From: an uncultured Phascolarctobacterium sp.
Lineage (GTDB): Bacteria; Bacillota; Negativicutes; Acidaminococcales; Acidaminococcaceae
Assembly: GCA_900544885.1 (NCBI GenBank)
Contig: UQWU01000002.1
Coordinates: forward strand, 30,724-94,723
Length of the DNA stretch: 64,000 bases
Reading direction: 5' to 3'
The notes beneath the pieces are model-generated. The model was not told the DNA's origin. It saw only the letters and a list, made by a program, of their open reading frames with translations, and ran no database searches. Of the stretch, positions 9,095 through 17,234 are shown piece after piece. Within the stretch, counting starts at the first letter, position 1, and every line of letters starts with the position of its first letter. A program made the position numbers and the translations under genes.

Positions 9095-9330
9095 TGTCTA
9101 AGAAACAGACTTATCTGGCTTGTGCCATTGTTTTAATTATATCTGTAATTGCTGAGATGTGTGGTATTCACATGCATAGTCCTGCATGGTGGCCGCTACC
9201 TTTCGGCTATGATATTTTCTTCGGATTCGTCGGCTGCTGGGTTTTGATTATTTTAGCTAAATTAATCATGACACCGCTTCTGCAGCGTAATGAAGACTAT
9301 TATGAAAGCAGAGGTGAGGATAATGAGTAA
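9094..9330 (+). CDS. Small two-helix membrane protein of the antiporter operon
   Basis: About 78 residues if it starts at the ATG at 9094, which overlaps the preceding stop (TAATG) and has a G-rich ribosome site 7-9 bases upstream; the longer frame from 9064 has no good site. Two membrane helices (TYLACAIVLIISVIAEMCGIH and YDIFFGFVGCWVLIILAKLIM) are followed by a charged tail ending EDYYESRGEDNE. I do not recognise a named family with certainty. Similar small genes sit between the NuoL/M-like genes in some Mrp-like clusters. It is probably an accessory subunit because it overlaps both neighbours. Confidence 0.72.
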   Translation: MSKKQTYLACAIVLIISVIAEMCGIHMHSPAWWPLPFGYDIFFGFVGCWVLIILAKLIMTPLLQRNEDYYESRGEDNE

Positions 9331-11062
9331 TGTGCTTCACCCGGGCTTGGTATTAATAGCGGTAGGCTTCATTGCTTTGCTGATGCCTAAATTCCTGCGC
9401 AGAGTTGTTTTGGCAATAGGTCCTTTTGCCGGCTTATATGCCGCATTGAATATGCCTATAGGTACTGATATCAGTATAGGTTTGTTCGGCACAGGTTACC
9501 AGCTGGGATATATGTACGTCGACAAATTAAGCTATGTATTCTGTATGATTTTCGCAATGATGGCCTGTATCGGTGGTATTTATTCCTGCCATAACTCTAA
9601 TCGTATGGAAACTTTCAGCTCCATGGCCTATGCAGGTTGTGCTTTGGGCGTAACCTTAGCCAAGGATTGGCTGACCATGATTTTCTTCTGGGAAGCATTG
9701 GCTGTTACTTCTTTGTTCTTAATCTGGTGTCATCATACACCTGCCTCTAGACGTGCAGGCTTCCGTTATCTGTTAGTTCACATGTTTGGTGGTAACTTAT
9801 TGCTTGGCGGTATTTTCTTGAAATATGGTACTGGTGATATGCTTATCAGTAATTTGGCACAAGGTCCTCATGATATTGCCTTTTGGGCAATTTTAATCGG
9901 TGTTGCTGTTAATGCTGCTATTCCGCCGCTGAACGCTTGGTTGGTAGATGCATATCCTGAAGGTACTATTACAGGCAGCGTATTCTTGAGCTCCTTTACT
10001 ACTAAGGTTGCGGTATACTGTTTAATTCGTATCTTCGCCGGTGCTGATTTCCTTATGGGCTTTGGCTGCTTTATGGCGTTGTATGGTGCAGCATTTGCGA
10101 TTATGGAAAACGATATGCGTCGTCTGCTTGGTTATCATATCATAAGTCAGGTAGGTTTTATGGTAGCTGGTGTCGGTGTTGGTACTGCTATGGCCTTAAA
10201 TGGTGCAGCTGCCCATGCATTCTCCCATATTCTTTACAAATCTCTGCTCTTTATGTGTGCCGGTGCTATTATTTATGCAACAGGCATTCGTAAAATCAAT
10301 CAACTCAGTGGTATGGCTAAGAAAATGCCGTTTGTGGCAGTATGCTTCTTTGTTGCTGCTTTCTCCATTTCCGGCGTACCGTTCTTCAATGGTTTTATTA
10401 GTAAAACTATTACCATTGCTGCAGCATCTGCAGCTGGCTATGATTGGATATATACTTTACTGGAGTTGGCTAGTATCGGTACTTTCCTGTCCATTACTTT
10501 GAAAATGGGTTACTTCATTTTCTTGCGTGACACTGACAAAGACGTGCATCTTGCTCACAAATTGCCGAAAAATATGTATGTAGCAATGGGGTTAGGCTCT
10601 GTGCTTTGCTTCCTTTATGGTGTATATCCTGATTTGTTATATCGTTATCTGCCGTTCGGAGCACCTGGATATGAACCGTATACTGCAGCTCATATTCTGA
10701 GCTATGTAGAAATCTTAGTCGTTACTATGGTTCCGTTTATGATGTTCCTGCCGCGTATGGAGCCGCACACAGCACTCAGCTTGGATACTGATTGGTTCTA
10801 TCGCAAACCGATAGCTTTCATTATTTACAGACTGACAACGCTGTTCTGCGCATTGAGCGGCGCTCTTGGTAGTGCATGGCGTGTATTGTACGAGAAATTT
10901 ATGGAACTTACTACTAATCCTATGGATTTCTTGGATGCGAAACCGTTCCGTAAACGTACACACTATAATCCTGAAAACTACCGTACATCTATTGCAGATC
11001 CTATGATGATTACTTTAACAGTCTTGGTAAGCAGTATTGCTTACTTTATTGCTACACTCTAA
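9323..11062 (+). CDS. Third antiporter-like subunit, NuoM/N (MrpD)-related
   Basis: 579 residues when started at the ATG at 9323, preceded by AGAGGTGAGG; an earlier in-frame ATG at 9290 lies deep in the upstream gene and lacks a site. About 14 helices with MTMIFFWEALAVTSLFLIW-type helix 5 (membrane Glu), IPPLNAWLVDAYPEGTITGSVFLSSFTTKVAVYCLIR and HAFSHILYKSLLFMCAGAI. A C-terminal extension of about 120 residues carries an amphipathic stretch (WRVLYEKFMELTTNP) and one more helix. It is the last gene of the antiporter operon, followed by a terminator. The coupling ion and partner cannot be read from sequence. Confidence 0.87.
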   Translation: MSNVLHPGLVLIAVGFIALLMPKFLRRVVLAIGPFAGLYAALNMPIGTDISIGLFGTGYQLGYMYVDKLSYVFCMIFAMMACIGGIYSCHNSNRMETFSSMAYAGCALGVTLAKDWLTMIFFWEALAVTSLFLIWCHHTPASRRAGFRYLLVHMFGGNLLLGGIFLKYGTGDMLISNLAQGPHDIAFWAILIGVAVNAAIPPLNAWLVDAYPEGTITGSVFLSSFTTKVAVYCLIRIFAGADFLMGFGCFMALYGAAFAIMENDMRRLLGYHIISQVGFMVAGVGVGTAMALNGAAAHAFSHILYKSLLFMCAGAIIYATGIRKINQLSGMAKKMPFVAVCFFVAAFSISGVPFFNGFISKTITIAAASAAGYDWIYTLLELASIGTFLSITLKMGYFIFLRDTDKDVHLAHKLPKNMYVAMGLGSVLCFLYGVYPDLLYRYLPFGAPGYEPYTAAHILSYVEILVVTMVPFMMFLPRMEPHTALSLDTDWFYRKPIAFIIYRLTTLFCALSGALGSAWRVLYEKFMELTTNPMDFLDAKPFRKRTHYNPENYRTSIADPMMITLTVLVSSIAYFIATL

Positions 11063-11073
11063 AATTTAGTTGA

Positions 11074-11109
11074 ATAAAACCCGAATGTCGTAAGACTTTC
11101 GGGTTTTAT
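11074..11109 (+). terminator. Rho-independent terminator of the antiporter operon
   Basis: A perfect 12-base-pair stem (ATAAAACCCGAA with TTCGGGTTTTAT, 11074-11085 and 11098-11109) has a 12-base loop and ends in a T-rich 3' arm. It can work in both directions. Confidence 0.88.
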
Positions 11110-11139
11110 CTTCACTTACAAGGGAAAGGGAGAAGTTTT

Positions 11140-12012
11140 GTGCTGAAGGGTATATTGTTAATAATTGGTGCCGCTACCTGTTGGGGAATGGGCGGCGTTG
11201 CCGGACAATACTTATACGAATATCATCAAGCTGATTCTGTATGGCTGGTTATGATCCGTCAAATAGTAGGTGGCCTGATATTCTTATCGTTTGGCGCTTT
11301 GGTGCAAAAACAAAATGTTTTTAAGGCATTAAGGGAAACACCGAGGGATCTTGTCGAATTTTCGTTTTTAGGCATATTAGGTGCCCAGCTGGGATTTTAC
11401 TATACTATCGGCCTGTGCAACGCTGCTACGGCGACAGTACTGCAATATATGGCACCTATTTATGTTATGCTGTGGGTCAGCTATAAAAATCGTCGCTGTC
11501 CGGAGGGCAGGGAGCTTTTAGGTATTGTCGGTGCAATTTTAGGTGTATTTCTGATTGCCACTCATGGCAGTATCGATAGCTTAGCTTTATCCCCGGAGGC
11601 CTTAATTATCGGCTTACTATCAGCAATTTCTTATGCTTATTACAGTATTAAACCTATTGAAATGCTGAAGCGTTATTCTGCCAGTGTTATTATTGGCTGG
11701 GGTCAGTTATTATCAGGCTTATTTTTATTATTTTGGCGTAATCCTTTTTCTGCACCGGGTAATTGGGATACAAATGCTGTTTTAGCAATGTGTTATTTGG
11801 TGCTGGGGGCAACAATTGCTAGCTACGGGTTATATTTGCAGGGCTTAAAGATTGTTGGCCCTACAAAAGCTAGCCTGATTTCTTGTGCTGAACCATTGGC
11901 TTCTATTATTGCTGTAGTCGTTTTATTGGGTACTAGGCTGGTTTTGCCTGACTTACTAGGTATGGCCTGCATTATTTTTACGGTTTTGATTTTATCTATT
12001 CCCAAAAAATAA
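11140..12012 (+). CDS. EamA/DMT-family transporter
   Basis: 290 residues, ten predicted membrane helices made of two EamA repeats. Typical features are GAATCWGMGGVAGQYLY at the N terminus, ATATVLQYMAPIYVMLW at the end of repeat 1 and TKASLISCAEPLASIIAVVVLLG in repeat 2. It is a drug/metabolite-superfamily exporter or importer of small molecules; substrate unknown (amino acids, nucleosides and drugs are all found in the family). The start is GTG with AAAGGGAGA 8 bases upstream. It stands alone between the antiporter terminator and the XRE regulator. Confidence 0.9.
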   Translation: MLKGILLIIGAATCWGMGGVAGQYLYEYHQADSVWLVMIRQIVGGLIFLSFGALVQKQNVFKALRETPRDLVEFSFLGILGAQLGFYYTIGLCNAATATVLQYMAPIYVMLWVSYKNRRCPEGRELLGIVGAILGVFLIATHGSIDSLALSPEALIIGLLSAISYAYYSIKPIEMLKRYSASVIIGWGQLLSGLFLLFWRNPFSAPGNWDTNAVLAMCYLVLGATIASYGLYLQGLKIVGPTKASLISCAEPLASIIAVVVLLGTRLVLPDLLGMACIIFTVLILSIPKK

Positions 12013-12109
12013 AATAAACCGTGTAAATATAATATAATCTTGTAAAGCAAGGGTTTTAGGCTGTTTGAAAAAAATATTATCTTATTTCTAAAAAAGCAGG
12101 CAATCAAAC

Positions 12110-12138
12110 TTGCTATTTAATGTTTTTTTAGATATAAT
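12110..12138 (+). promoter_or_regulatory. Sigma-A promoter of the XRE regulator
   Basis: TTGCTA (12110-12115), a 17-base spacer and a perfect TATAAT (12133-12138). Transcription would begin near 12145, about 43 bases before the GTG start at 12188. This placement argues against the longer frame that begins with TTG at 12110, since that codon is the -35 box itself. Confidence 0.7.
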
Positions 12139-12187
12139 TGTAATGTTATTACAACAGGAAGTTGAAAATGAGAAGGGGAGAGCTCTA

Positions 12188-12607
12188 GTGAAGTTGGATA
12201 TTGATTACAAAGCTATTGGCTTGAGAATAAAGGCATCACGTGCACGCAAGGGATTGACTCAAGGCAATATCGCTAAATTGACTGGCTTGTCAACTCCGCA
12301 TATCAGTAATATTGAAACTGGTAACACCAAGCTTGGCTTGCCTACTATTATTCATCTTGCAAATGTGCTTGATGTATCTGTTGATGAGCTTTTGTGTGAT
12401 AATATTCATCGCAGTGAACAAATTTACTGCAATGAATTGTCTGATTTAGTTCAAGGTTGTTCTGTTGATGAATTGCACATTATCTCTGAATTGGCTAAGG
12501 TAATTAAAAAAGCAGGCATCAATAGTGCTAAAAAAGTAAGAAAACGTCGTACTAAAGCTGAAATGGCAGCTGCTAAAGCGGCTACTGAAGCTGAACACGA
12601 AGGCTAA
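12188..12607 (+). CDS. XRE-family transcriptional regulator
   Basis: 139 residues from a GTG at 12188, chosen because AGAAGGGGAG (12171-12180) lies 7-8 bases upstream and the promoter lies before it. The HTH_3 domain covers about residues 8-66 (IGLRIKASRARKGLTQGNI, then STPHISNIETGNTKLGLPTI and LANVLDVSVDELL). The C terminus is strongly basic then Ala-rich (KKVRKRRTKAEMAAAKAA), perhaps a second nucleic-acid contact. It resembles SinR/phage-repressor-like one-component regulators, but no phage genes are nearby. Targets are unknown; a tRNA gene follows at 64 bases. Confidence 0.88.
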   Translation: MKLDIDYKAIGLRIKASRARKGLTQGNIAKLTGLSTPHISNIETGNTKLGLPTIIHLANVLDVSVDELLCDNIHRSEQIYCNELSDLVQGCSVDELHIISELAKVIKKAGINSAKKVRKRRTKAEMAAAKAATEAEHEG

Positions 12608-12671
12608 TATTTTAGGACTGTGACAAATTGGTCTTCATTTTGCCGTGGTCTTAAAATAGCATAATTGCAAT

Positions 12672-12747
<76 letters not shown>

Positions 12748-12756
12748 ATGAAAATC

Positions 12757-12786
12757 AAGCCCTCCGAATATTTCGGAGGGCTTTTT
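12757..12786 (+). terminator. Rho-independent terminator after tRNA-Thr
   Basis: A perfect 12-base-pair stem (AAGCCCTCCGAA with TTCGGAGGGCTT, 12757-12768 and 12772-12783) has a 3-base loop, then a T run. It lies 9 bases after the tRNA CCA. Confidence 0.94.
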
Positions 12787-13225
12787 CATATAAGCTATAA
12801 GTTATAGAATTTTAGAATAATTAATATCACTAGAAAGCATAAATAATATACTGTGAGAAAATTTATATACTCTAGCATGAAAGGCCTGAAAGTAAAATTT
12901 TTCGTTTAAAAGATGTTATCTTTAATGGATTGTTGAGTGACATATTTGTGAAAGTGTATGTAAAAAAATATAGGTTGACATTGAAAAATACTTTTGCACT
13001 GTACAAAATACGGCTTTTGACTTTGAAAATAATTAAATGTATCCACCTTCTTTATTCCTAAAAGAAAACAATTATTGTGAAATTTGACATAAAAAGCAAC
13101 TTTTTGTAAATTTTGTAATAAAAATAATTGACGCTACTGCCAAAAATGATATACTATATAAAAGATAAATCTTTATCATAAGTTATATGATTGTTTGCGT
13201 TCGTTTTTGAGTGGAGAAAAAATCA
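12787..13225 (+). other. AT-rich non-coding gap upstream of the WecA/TagO-like gene
   Basis: About 440 bases with no supported gene on either strand. It holds three -35-like hexamers: TTGACA at 12975-12980, TTGACA at 13084-13089 (with TAAATT 17 bases later) and TTGACG at 13128-13133. The last has the best -10 partner and is listed separately. The rest is runs of A and T with no repeat family, tRNA or riboswitch fold that I recognise. Confidence 0.6.
13128..13155 (+). promoter_or_regulatory. Candidate promoter of the WecA/TagO-like gene
   Basis: TTGACG (13128-13133), a 16-base spacer and TATACT (13150-13155), each differing from the sigma-A consensus by one base. The expected start near 13162 gives a leader of about 64 bases before the ATG at 13226. 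Confidence 0.65.
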
Positions 13226-14239
13226 ATGTTAAGTGCGTATGGTTTTCCTTTTTTGCTTGCTGCGTTAGTAAGCTACGTTTTGACTCCTTATATAAAAAAA
13301 TTAGCATTTCAGATTGGTGCGATTGATAAACCTGATAACCGCAAGGTGCATAAAAAAATTATGCCGCGTCTTGGCGGTCTTGCTATTTATATTGCATTTA
13401 TGATTGCCGCGGTGGCAAGCTTAGAGATGACTTGGGATATTGTCGGTATTTTAATCGGTGGTACAGTGATAGTAATTGTAGGTGTACTAGATGATAAATA
13501 TCAGCTTCCTGCAAAAGTAAAGCTGCTGGGGCAGATTTTGGCTGCCTGTGTGCTGGTATTCTTCGACATTCGTATTGAATGGGTCAACAATCCTTTAGGC
13601 GGCTATTTTTATTTAGATCTTCTGTCTATTCCGTTGACGATTTTCTGGGTTATAAGCTTTACTAACGTAGTCAATCTGATTGACGGTTTGGATGGTTTGG
13701 CAGCAGGTGTATCTGCAATTGCTTCTATTACGGTTATTTTGGTAGCTGTACAAATGGGCTATTATCATATTGCAGTAATGACTGCGGCTTTGGCCGGTGG
13801 TATTATCGGTTTTATACGCTATAATTTTAATCCTGCGACGATTTTTATGGGTGATACGGGCAGTATGTTCATTGGTTATATGTTGGCAGCAATTTCTGTT
13901 TATGGTGCAGTAAAAACTGCTGCTACAGTAGCGTTGATTGTTCCTGCTATTGCTTTGGGATTGCCTATTATGGATACAGCTTTTGCTATTATGCGTCGTT
14001 ACAGCAATGGTCGTCCGATTTTCCAACCGGATAAAGGACATCTGCATCATCGCCTCTTGGCTATGGGTATGAACCAAAAGCAAGCAGTGCTGTTGATGTA
14101 TGCTATTACTGCTGTTTTAGGTATTGCTGCAGTGCTGTGGGCTGAGGTTGATGGCTTCTATGCAGCTCTTATCATTGCTGTTATTATTACGGCTGTTGCT
14201 GTTGGTGCTAAAAAAATCGGTATTCTGAACGACAGATAA
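13226..14239 (+). CDS. Undecaprenyl-phosphate glycosyl-1-phosphate transferase (WecA/TagO type)
   Basis: 337 residues from the ATG at 13226 (GTGGAG 9 bases upstream); a GTG at 13211 overlaps that site. About eleven membrane helices with family motifs DDKYQLPAK, the catalytic NLIDGLDGLAAG, GDTGSMFIG and the basic HLHHRLLAMG loop that recognises the sugar nucleotide. It would load GlcNAc-1-P (or a related sugar) from UDP-sugar onto the lipid carrier at the inner membrane and start synthesis of a surface polysaccharide. MraY is excluded by the HxHH loop and the wecB-like gene 15 bases downstream. Confidence 0.9.
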   Translation: MLSAYGFPFLLAALVSYVLTPYIKKLAFQIGAIDKPDNRKVHKKIMPRLGGLAIYIAFMIAAVASLEMTWDIVGILIGGTVIVIVGVLDDKYQLPAKVKLLGQILAACVLVFFDIRIEWVNNPLGGYFYLDLLSIPLTIFWVISFTNVVNLIDGLDGLAAGVSAIASITVILVAVQMGYYHIAVMTAALAGGIIGFIRYNFNPATIFMGDTGSMFIGYMLAAISVYGAVKTAATVALIVPAIALGLPIMDTAFAIMRRYSNGRPIFQPDKGHLHHRLLAMGMNQKQAVLLMYAITAVLGIAAVLWAEVDGFYAALIIAVIITAVAVGAKKIGILNDR

Positions 14240-14254
14240 AGGGGAGGAAGAGCC

Positions 14255-15415
14255 GTGGAAAAAATTAAATTAATGACTGTTTTCGGCACTCGTCCGGAAG
14301 CTATCAAAATGTGTCCGTTAGTTTTAGAGATGCGTAAATATCCTGAATACATCCAACCGATTGTTGCTGTTACTGCACAACATCGTGAAATGTTGGATCA
14401 GGTTCTGGATTTATTTGGTATCAAACCCGACTATGATCTGAACATTATGACTGCAGGTCAAACTTTGTATGATGTAACTACTCGTGCATTGATGGGTTTG
14501 AAGGATGTTATGGAAGAAGCAAAGCCTGATATGGTTTTGGTACATGGTGATACTACTACTACCTTTGCCGGTGCTTTAGCTGCTTTCTATGCACAGATTC
14601 CTGTAGGTCACGTTGAAGCCGGCCTGCGTACCGGTAATAAATATTCTCCGTATCCAGAAGAAATGAACCGTAAATTGACCGGTTCTATTGCGGATATGCA
14701 TTTTTCACCGACTTCTACCAGCAAGGGTAATCTGCTGCGTGAGAATGTTGATGAAAAAAATATTCTGGTAACCGGTAACACTGTTATTGATGCTTTGCAG
14801 ACTACTGTCCGCGAAGATTATAAATTTGAAGACGCTGAGCTTAATAAGGTGTTTGCGTCCGGTAATCGTCTGATCCTTATGACTACCCATCGCCGCGAAA
14901 ACTTAGGTGAGCCGATGCGTCATGTTTACCGTGCTTTAAAAAGCGTTTTGGAAACACATTCTGATGTAGAAGCAATTTTCCCGGTACATAAAAATCCTAA
15001 AGTACGTGAAATCGTGCGCGAGGAGTTGGGTGCTTTAGATAGAGTACATCTGATTGAACCGATGGATTATGAACCTTTTGCTAATTTGATGGCTAAGGTT
15101 GACATCGTTCTGACTGATAGCGGCGGAATTCAAGAAGAGGCGCCTGCTTTAGGAAAACCTGTTTTGGTATTACGTGATACTACAGAAAGACCGGAGGCTG
15201 TTGAAGCCGGTACTGTAAAACTTGTTGGTACTGCTTATGAAGATGTTTTACATGAAACTAATCTGCTGTTAGATGACGCTGAACATTATCGCTCCATGGC
15301 AGAGGCTGCTAATCCGTATGGTGATGGACGTGCTTGTGAGCGCATTATTAAGGCTATTTTGGCAAAAAATGGCTTTGCGGTAGAAAATTTACCGGAATTT
15401 GCTCATAAAGCATAG
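14255..15415 (+). CDS. wecB: UDP-N-acetylglucosamine 2-epimerase (non-hydrolysing)
   Basis: 386 residues, full family length. It interconverts UDP-GlcNAc and UDP-ManNAc in the cytoplasm. Landmarks are the N-terminal VFGTRPEAIKMCPLV, VHGDTTTTFAGALAAFYAQIPVGHVEAGLRTG, TTHRRENLGEPM and LTDSGGIQEEAPALGKPVLVLRDTTERPEA, including the residues that hold the UDP. GTG start with GGGGAGGAAG upstream. The pair with the preceding transferase points to a ManNAc-containing surface polymer; the glycosyltransferases for it are not nearby. The equivalent Gram-positive name is mnaA. Confidence 0.94.
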   Translation: MEKIKLMTVFGTRPEAIKMCPLVLEMRKYPEYIQPIVAVTAQHREMLDQVLDLFGIKPDYDLNIMTAGQTLYDVTTRALMGLKDVMEEAKPDMVLVHGDTTTTFAGALAAFYAQIPVGHVEAGLRTGNKYSPYPEEMNRKLTGSIADMHFSPTSTSKGNLLRENVDEKNILVTGNTVIDALQTTVREDYKFEDAELNKVFASGNRLILMTTHRRENLGEPMRHVYRALKSVLETHSDVEAIFPVHKNPKVREIVREELGALDRVHLIEPMDYEPFANLMAKVDIVLTDSGGIQEEAPALGKPVLVLRDTTERPEAVEAGTVKLVGTAYEDVLHETNLLLDDAEHYRSMAEAANPYGDGRACERIIKAILAKNGFAVENLPEFAHKA

Positions 15416-15491
15416 ACAAAAGTTGTGAAAAATATTAAAATTAAAAGAGTAAATTTGTTGAATTTGTGAATTAATGTCGGTGGTGATGAGC

Positions 15492-15761
15492 ATGAGCACA
15501 CAAACTCCTGATAAGGAACATATGCGTATGCTGGAAGCACTGGCTACAGTATCGTCATTAGCCTTTATGGCAGTGATTGATTTTCTGCTGGCGTATTTTG
15601 GTGGTAACTGGCTTGATAATTATTTTCAAACAGGGAATCATACTATGCGCGGTATCTGTATTGCATTGGCAATTATTTCACTAGTGATGACATATTACAA
15701 TCTGATACAGAAGAGCATTCTGTCACGGGATGCTGAACAGAAAAAAGATAATGAAAAGTAA
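15492..15761 (+). CDS. AtpZ/AtpI-like small membrane protein
   Basis: About 89 residues if it starts at the ATG at 15492, preceded by GGTGGTGA; ATGs at 15474 and 15486 are alternatives. Two membrane helices (SLAFMAVIDFLLAYFGGNWLDNYF and GICIALAIISLVMTYYNLI) match the AtpZ/F0F1-ATPase subunit 1 family, which is found at the head of atp operons. Its job is uncertain; assistance in ion supply or c-ring assembly has been proposed for relatives. It overlaps the next AtpI-like gene. Confidence 0.75.
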   Translation: MSTQTPDKEHMRMLEALATVSSLAFMAVIDFLLAYFGGNWLDNYFQTGNHTMRGICIALAIISLVMTYYNLIQKSILSRDAEQKKDNEK

Positions 15762-16158
15762 CTTTGATTTAACTTCCATTGCCAAAAGCGGTGGTAGCAA
15801 ATTTGTTTCACGAATTGCCTTTTGTGCTTTAGTCATAGCTCTGCCGTTATGGCTGGGACTGAGAACGTCGTTTGCACACGGTGTCTTATGTGGAGTGCTC
15901 GCAGGTATTATTGACCTGTCCATTTTGTTCTTGGGCATTAAGAAAGCTTTGCCCTATGTAGAGGCTCCCAAGCAAGGTCTGAAAATCATGAAACGTTTCC
16001 GCTGGGCCCGTGTGGCAGCAGCAGCAGTTTTTATTATTGCGATGTTAAAGATGAAACTAGCAGTGCATGGTGCATTTGCAGGGTTTCTTCTGATACATAT
16101 ATTCTTTATTCTAAATTTATTATTTATCGCGTACCAACATAATCATGAGAGGGCGTGA
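15751..16158 (+). CDS. atpI: ATP synthase protein I-like
   Basis: About 135 residues from the ATG at 15751 (an in-frame ATG at 15730 is possible but sits further inside the upstream gene). Four membrane helices: ISRIAFCALVIALPLWLG-like, FAHGVLCGVLAGIIDLSILFLGI, ARVAAAAVFIIAMLKM and AGFLLIHIFFILNLLFIAY. Length, topology and position before atpB fit the AtpI family, a chaperone for c-ring assembly. It overlaps the preceding gene by 11 bases. Sequence match to AtpI is moderate; position carries much of the call. Confidence 0.72.
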   Translation: MKSNFDLTSIAKSGGSKFVSRIAFCALVIALPLWLGLRTSFAHGVLCGVLAGIIDLSILFLGIKKALPYVEAPKQGLKIMKRFRWARVAAAAVFIIAMLKMKLAVHGAFAGFLLIHIFFILNLLFIAYQHNHERA

Positions 16159-16176
16159 AGAAAGGAGTGTGTAAAA

Positions 16177-16893
16177 ATGGGAAATGCAGCAGCTGAAGGT
16201 GCAGAAAAATCCGGAGAAATTATCCATTATCTTACCCAAACAACCTTTTTAGGTGAGGTTAACATGCAAACCATGTACATGACCTGGGTAACTATGGCAA
16301 TTGTTCTGGTATTGTTCCTTCTCGTTTGTAGGAACCCGAAAATGGTTCCGTCCGGACTGCAAAATGCTATGGAAATCATCCTTGATTTCTTGAATGGTCT
16401 GATGCAAGACAATTTGGGTACTAAAGGCCGTAAATTTATGGCACCGTTCATCGTTACCTTGTTTATGTTTATCCTGGTAGCTAACGAACTGGGTATTCTG
16501 CTTCCGCAAATTGGCGTTCATTGGACTTCACCTACCAATGACATTAATACCTGCTTTGCGCTTTCTTTGTTAATTGCGTTTACAGCATATGTCGTTGGCG
16601 TGATGAAACAAGGCATCGGCCACTTTAAACATTTTATCAGTCCTAGTCCGGCATTCCTGCCGTTGCATCTGTTAGATGCAGTGACTAAACCGCTGACCAT
16701 GGCTCTTCGTCTTTTTGGTAACATCCTGGCAGGCGAAATTTTGCTGATCGTATTGTATCAGTTATCTCCATGGGTTATTCCTGAACTTTGGGTAATGTTC
16801 AGCTTGTTCATTGGCTTTGTTCAGGCCTTTATCTTTACCATTTTGTCTTTGGGCAGCTATGCACTGGCATTTGCTAGCCATGACGAACACTAA
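16177..16893 (+). CDS. atpB: ATP synthase Fo subunit a
   Basis: 238 residues with five to six membrane helices. The essential arginine lies in KPLTMALRLFGNILAGEILL, and the late helix FIGFVQAFIFTILSLGSYALAFA carries the conserved Gln. Subunit a forms the two half-channels through which ions enter and leave the c-ring. AAAGGAG precedes the ATG. Length is typical for Firmicutes. A 15-base palindrome (ACTAATC-T-GATTAGT, 16889-16903) spans the stop codon. Confidence 0.95.
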   Translation: MGNAAAEGAEKSGEIIHYLTQTTFLGEVNMQTMYMTWVTMAIVLVLFLLVCRNPKMVPSGLQNAMEIILDFLNGLMQDNLGTKGRKFMAPFIVTLFMFILVANELGILLPQIGVHWTSPTNDINTCFALSLLIAFTAYVVGVMKQGIGHFKHFISPSPAFLPLHLLDAVTKPLTMALRLFGNILAGEILLIVLYQLSPWVIPELWVMFSLFIGFVQAFIFTILSLGSYALAFASHDEH

Positions 16894-16942
16894 TCTGATT
16901 AGTAAATTAAAAAAGTCATATTAACTTGAAAGGATGAATCAA

Positions 16943-17197
16943 ATGTCTGAAAATGCAATCATTACTGCCGCATCTGTAATTGGTGCAGGCCTTGTATGCT
17001 TGGGTGCTGCTGCTGGCGCTGGTATCGGTAACGGTAATATGTGCGGCAAATCTATTGAATCCATGGCTCGTCAACCGGAAGAAGCTGGTAAAATCTTTAC
17101 CAACATGTTGGTATGCGTAGGCTTGATCGAATCCATGCCTATCCTGTGCTATGTAATCGCTATCGTTCTGGTATTCGCTAACCCGTTCATTAAATAA
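16943..17197 (+). CDS. atpE: ATP synthase Fo subunit c
   Basis: 84 residues from the ATG at 16943, since AAAGG ends directly at the earlier ATG (16934). Two-helix hairpin with the polar loop ARQPE. The ion-binding Glu is E63 in helix 2, followed by S64; helix 1 reads GIGNGNMCGK, so the position that is Gln in known Na+-binding c-rings is N30 here. The Glu-Ser pair is a feature of Na+-coupled rings, the Asn is not standard. Coupling ion therefore stays open. A 40-base gap with a normal ribosome site separates it from atpB. Confidence 0.95.
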   Translation: MSENAIITAASVIGAGLVCLGAAAGAGIGNGNMCGKSIESMARQPEEAGKIFTNMLVCVGLIESMPILCYVIAIVLVFANPFIK

Positions 17198-17234
17198 TTT
17201 TATTTTGCAAGATTTCTAAAGGAGCGTGCTATAA

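Noticed and set aside
9290..9322. Earlier start for the third antiporter-like subunit
   Set aside because: No ribosome site, lies inside the upstream gene; AGAGGTGAGG directly precedes the ATG at 9323.
12110..12187. Longer XRE regulator starting with TTG at 12110
   Set aside because: The TTG is the -35 box of a good promoter and the added residues are not part of the HTH fold; the GTG at 12188 has a proper ribosome site.
16889..16903. ACTAATC-T-GATTAGT as a third copy of the tolC-type operator
   Set aside because: Different arm spacing (1 base instead of 4) and placed over the atpB stop codon inside an operon, not at a promoter.
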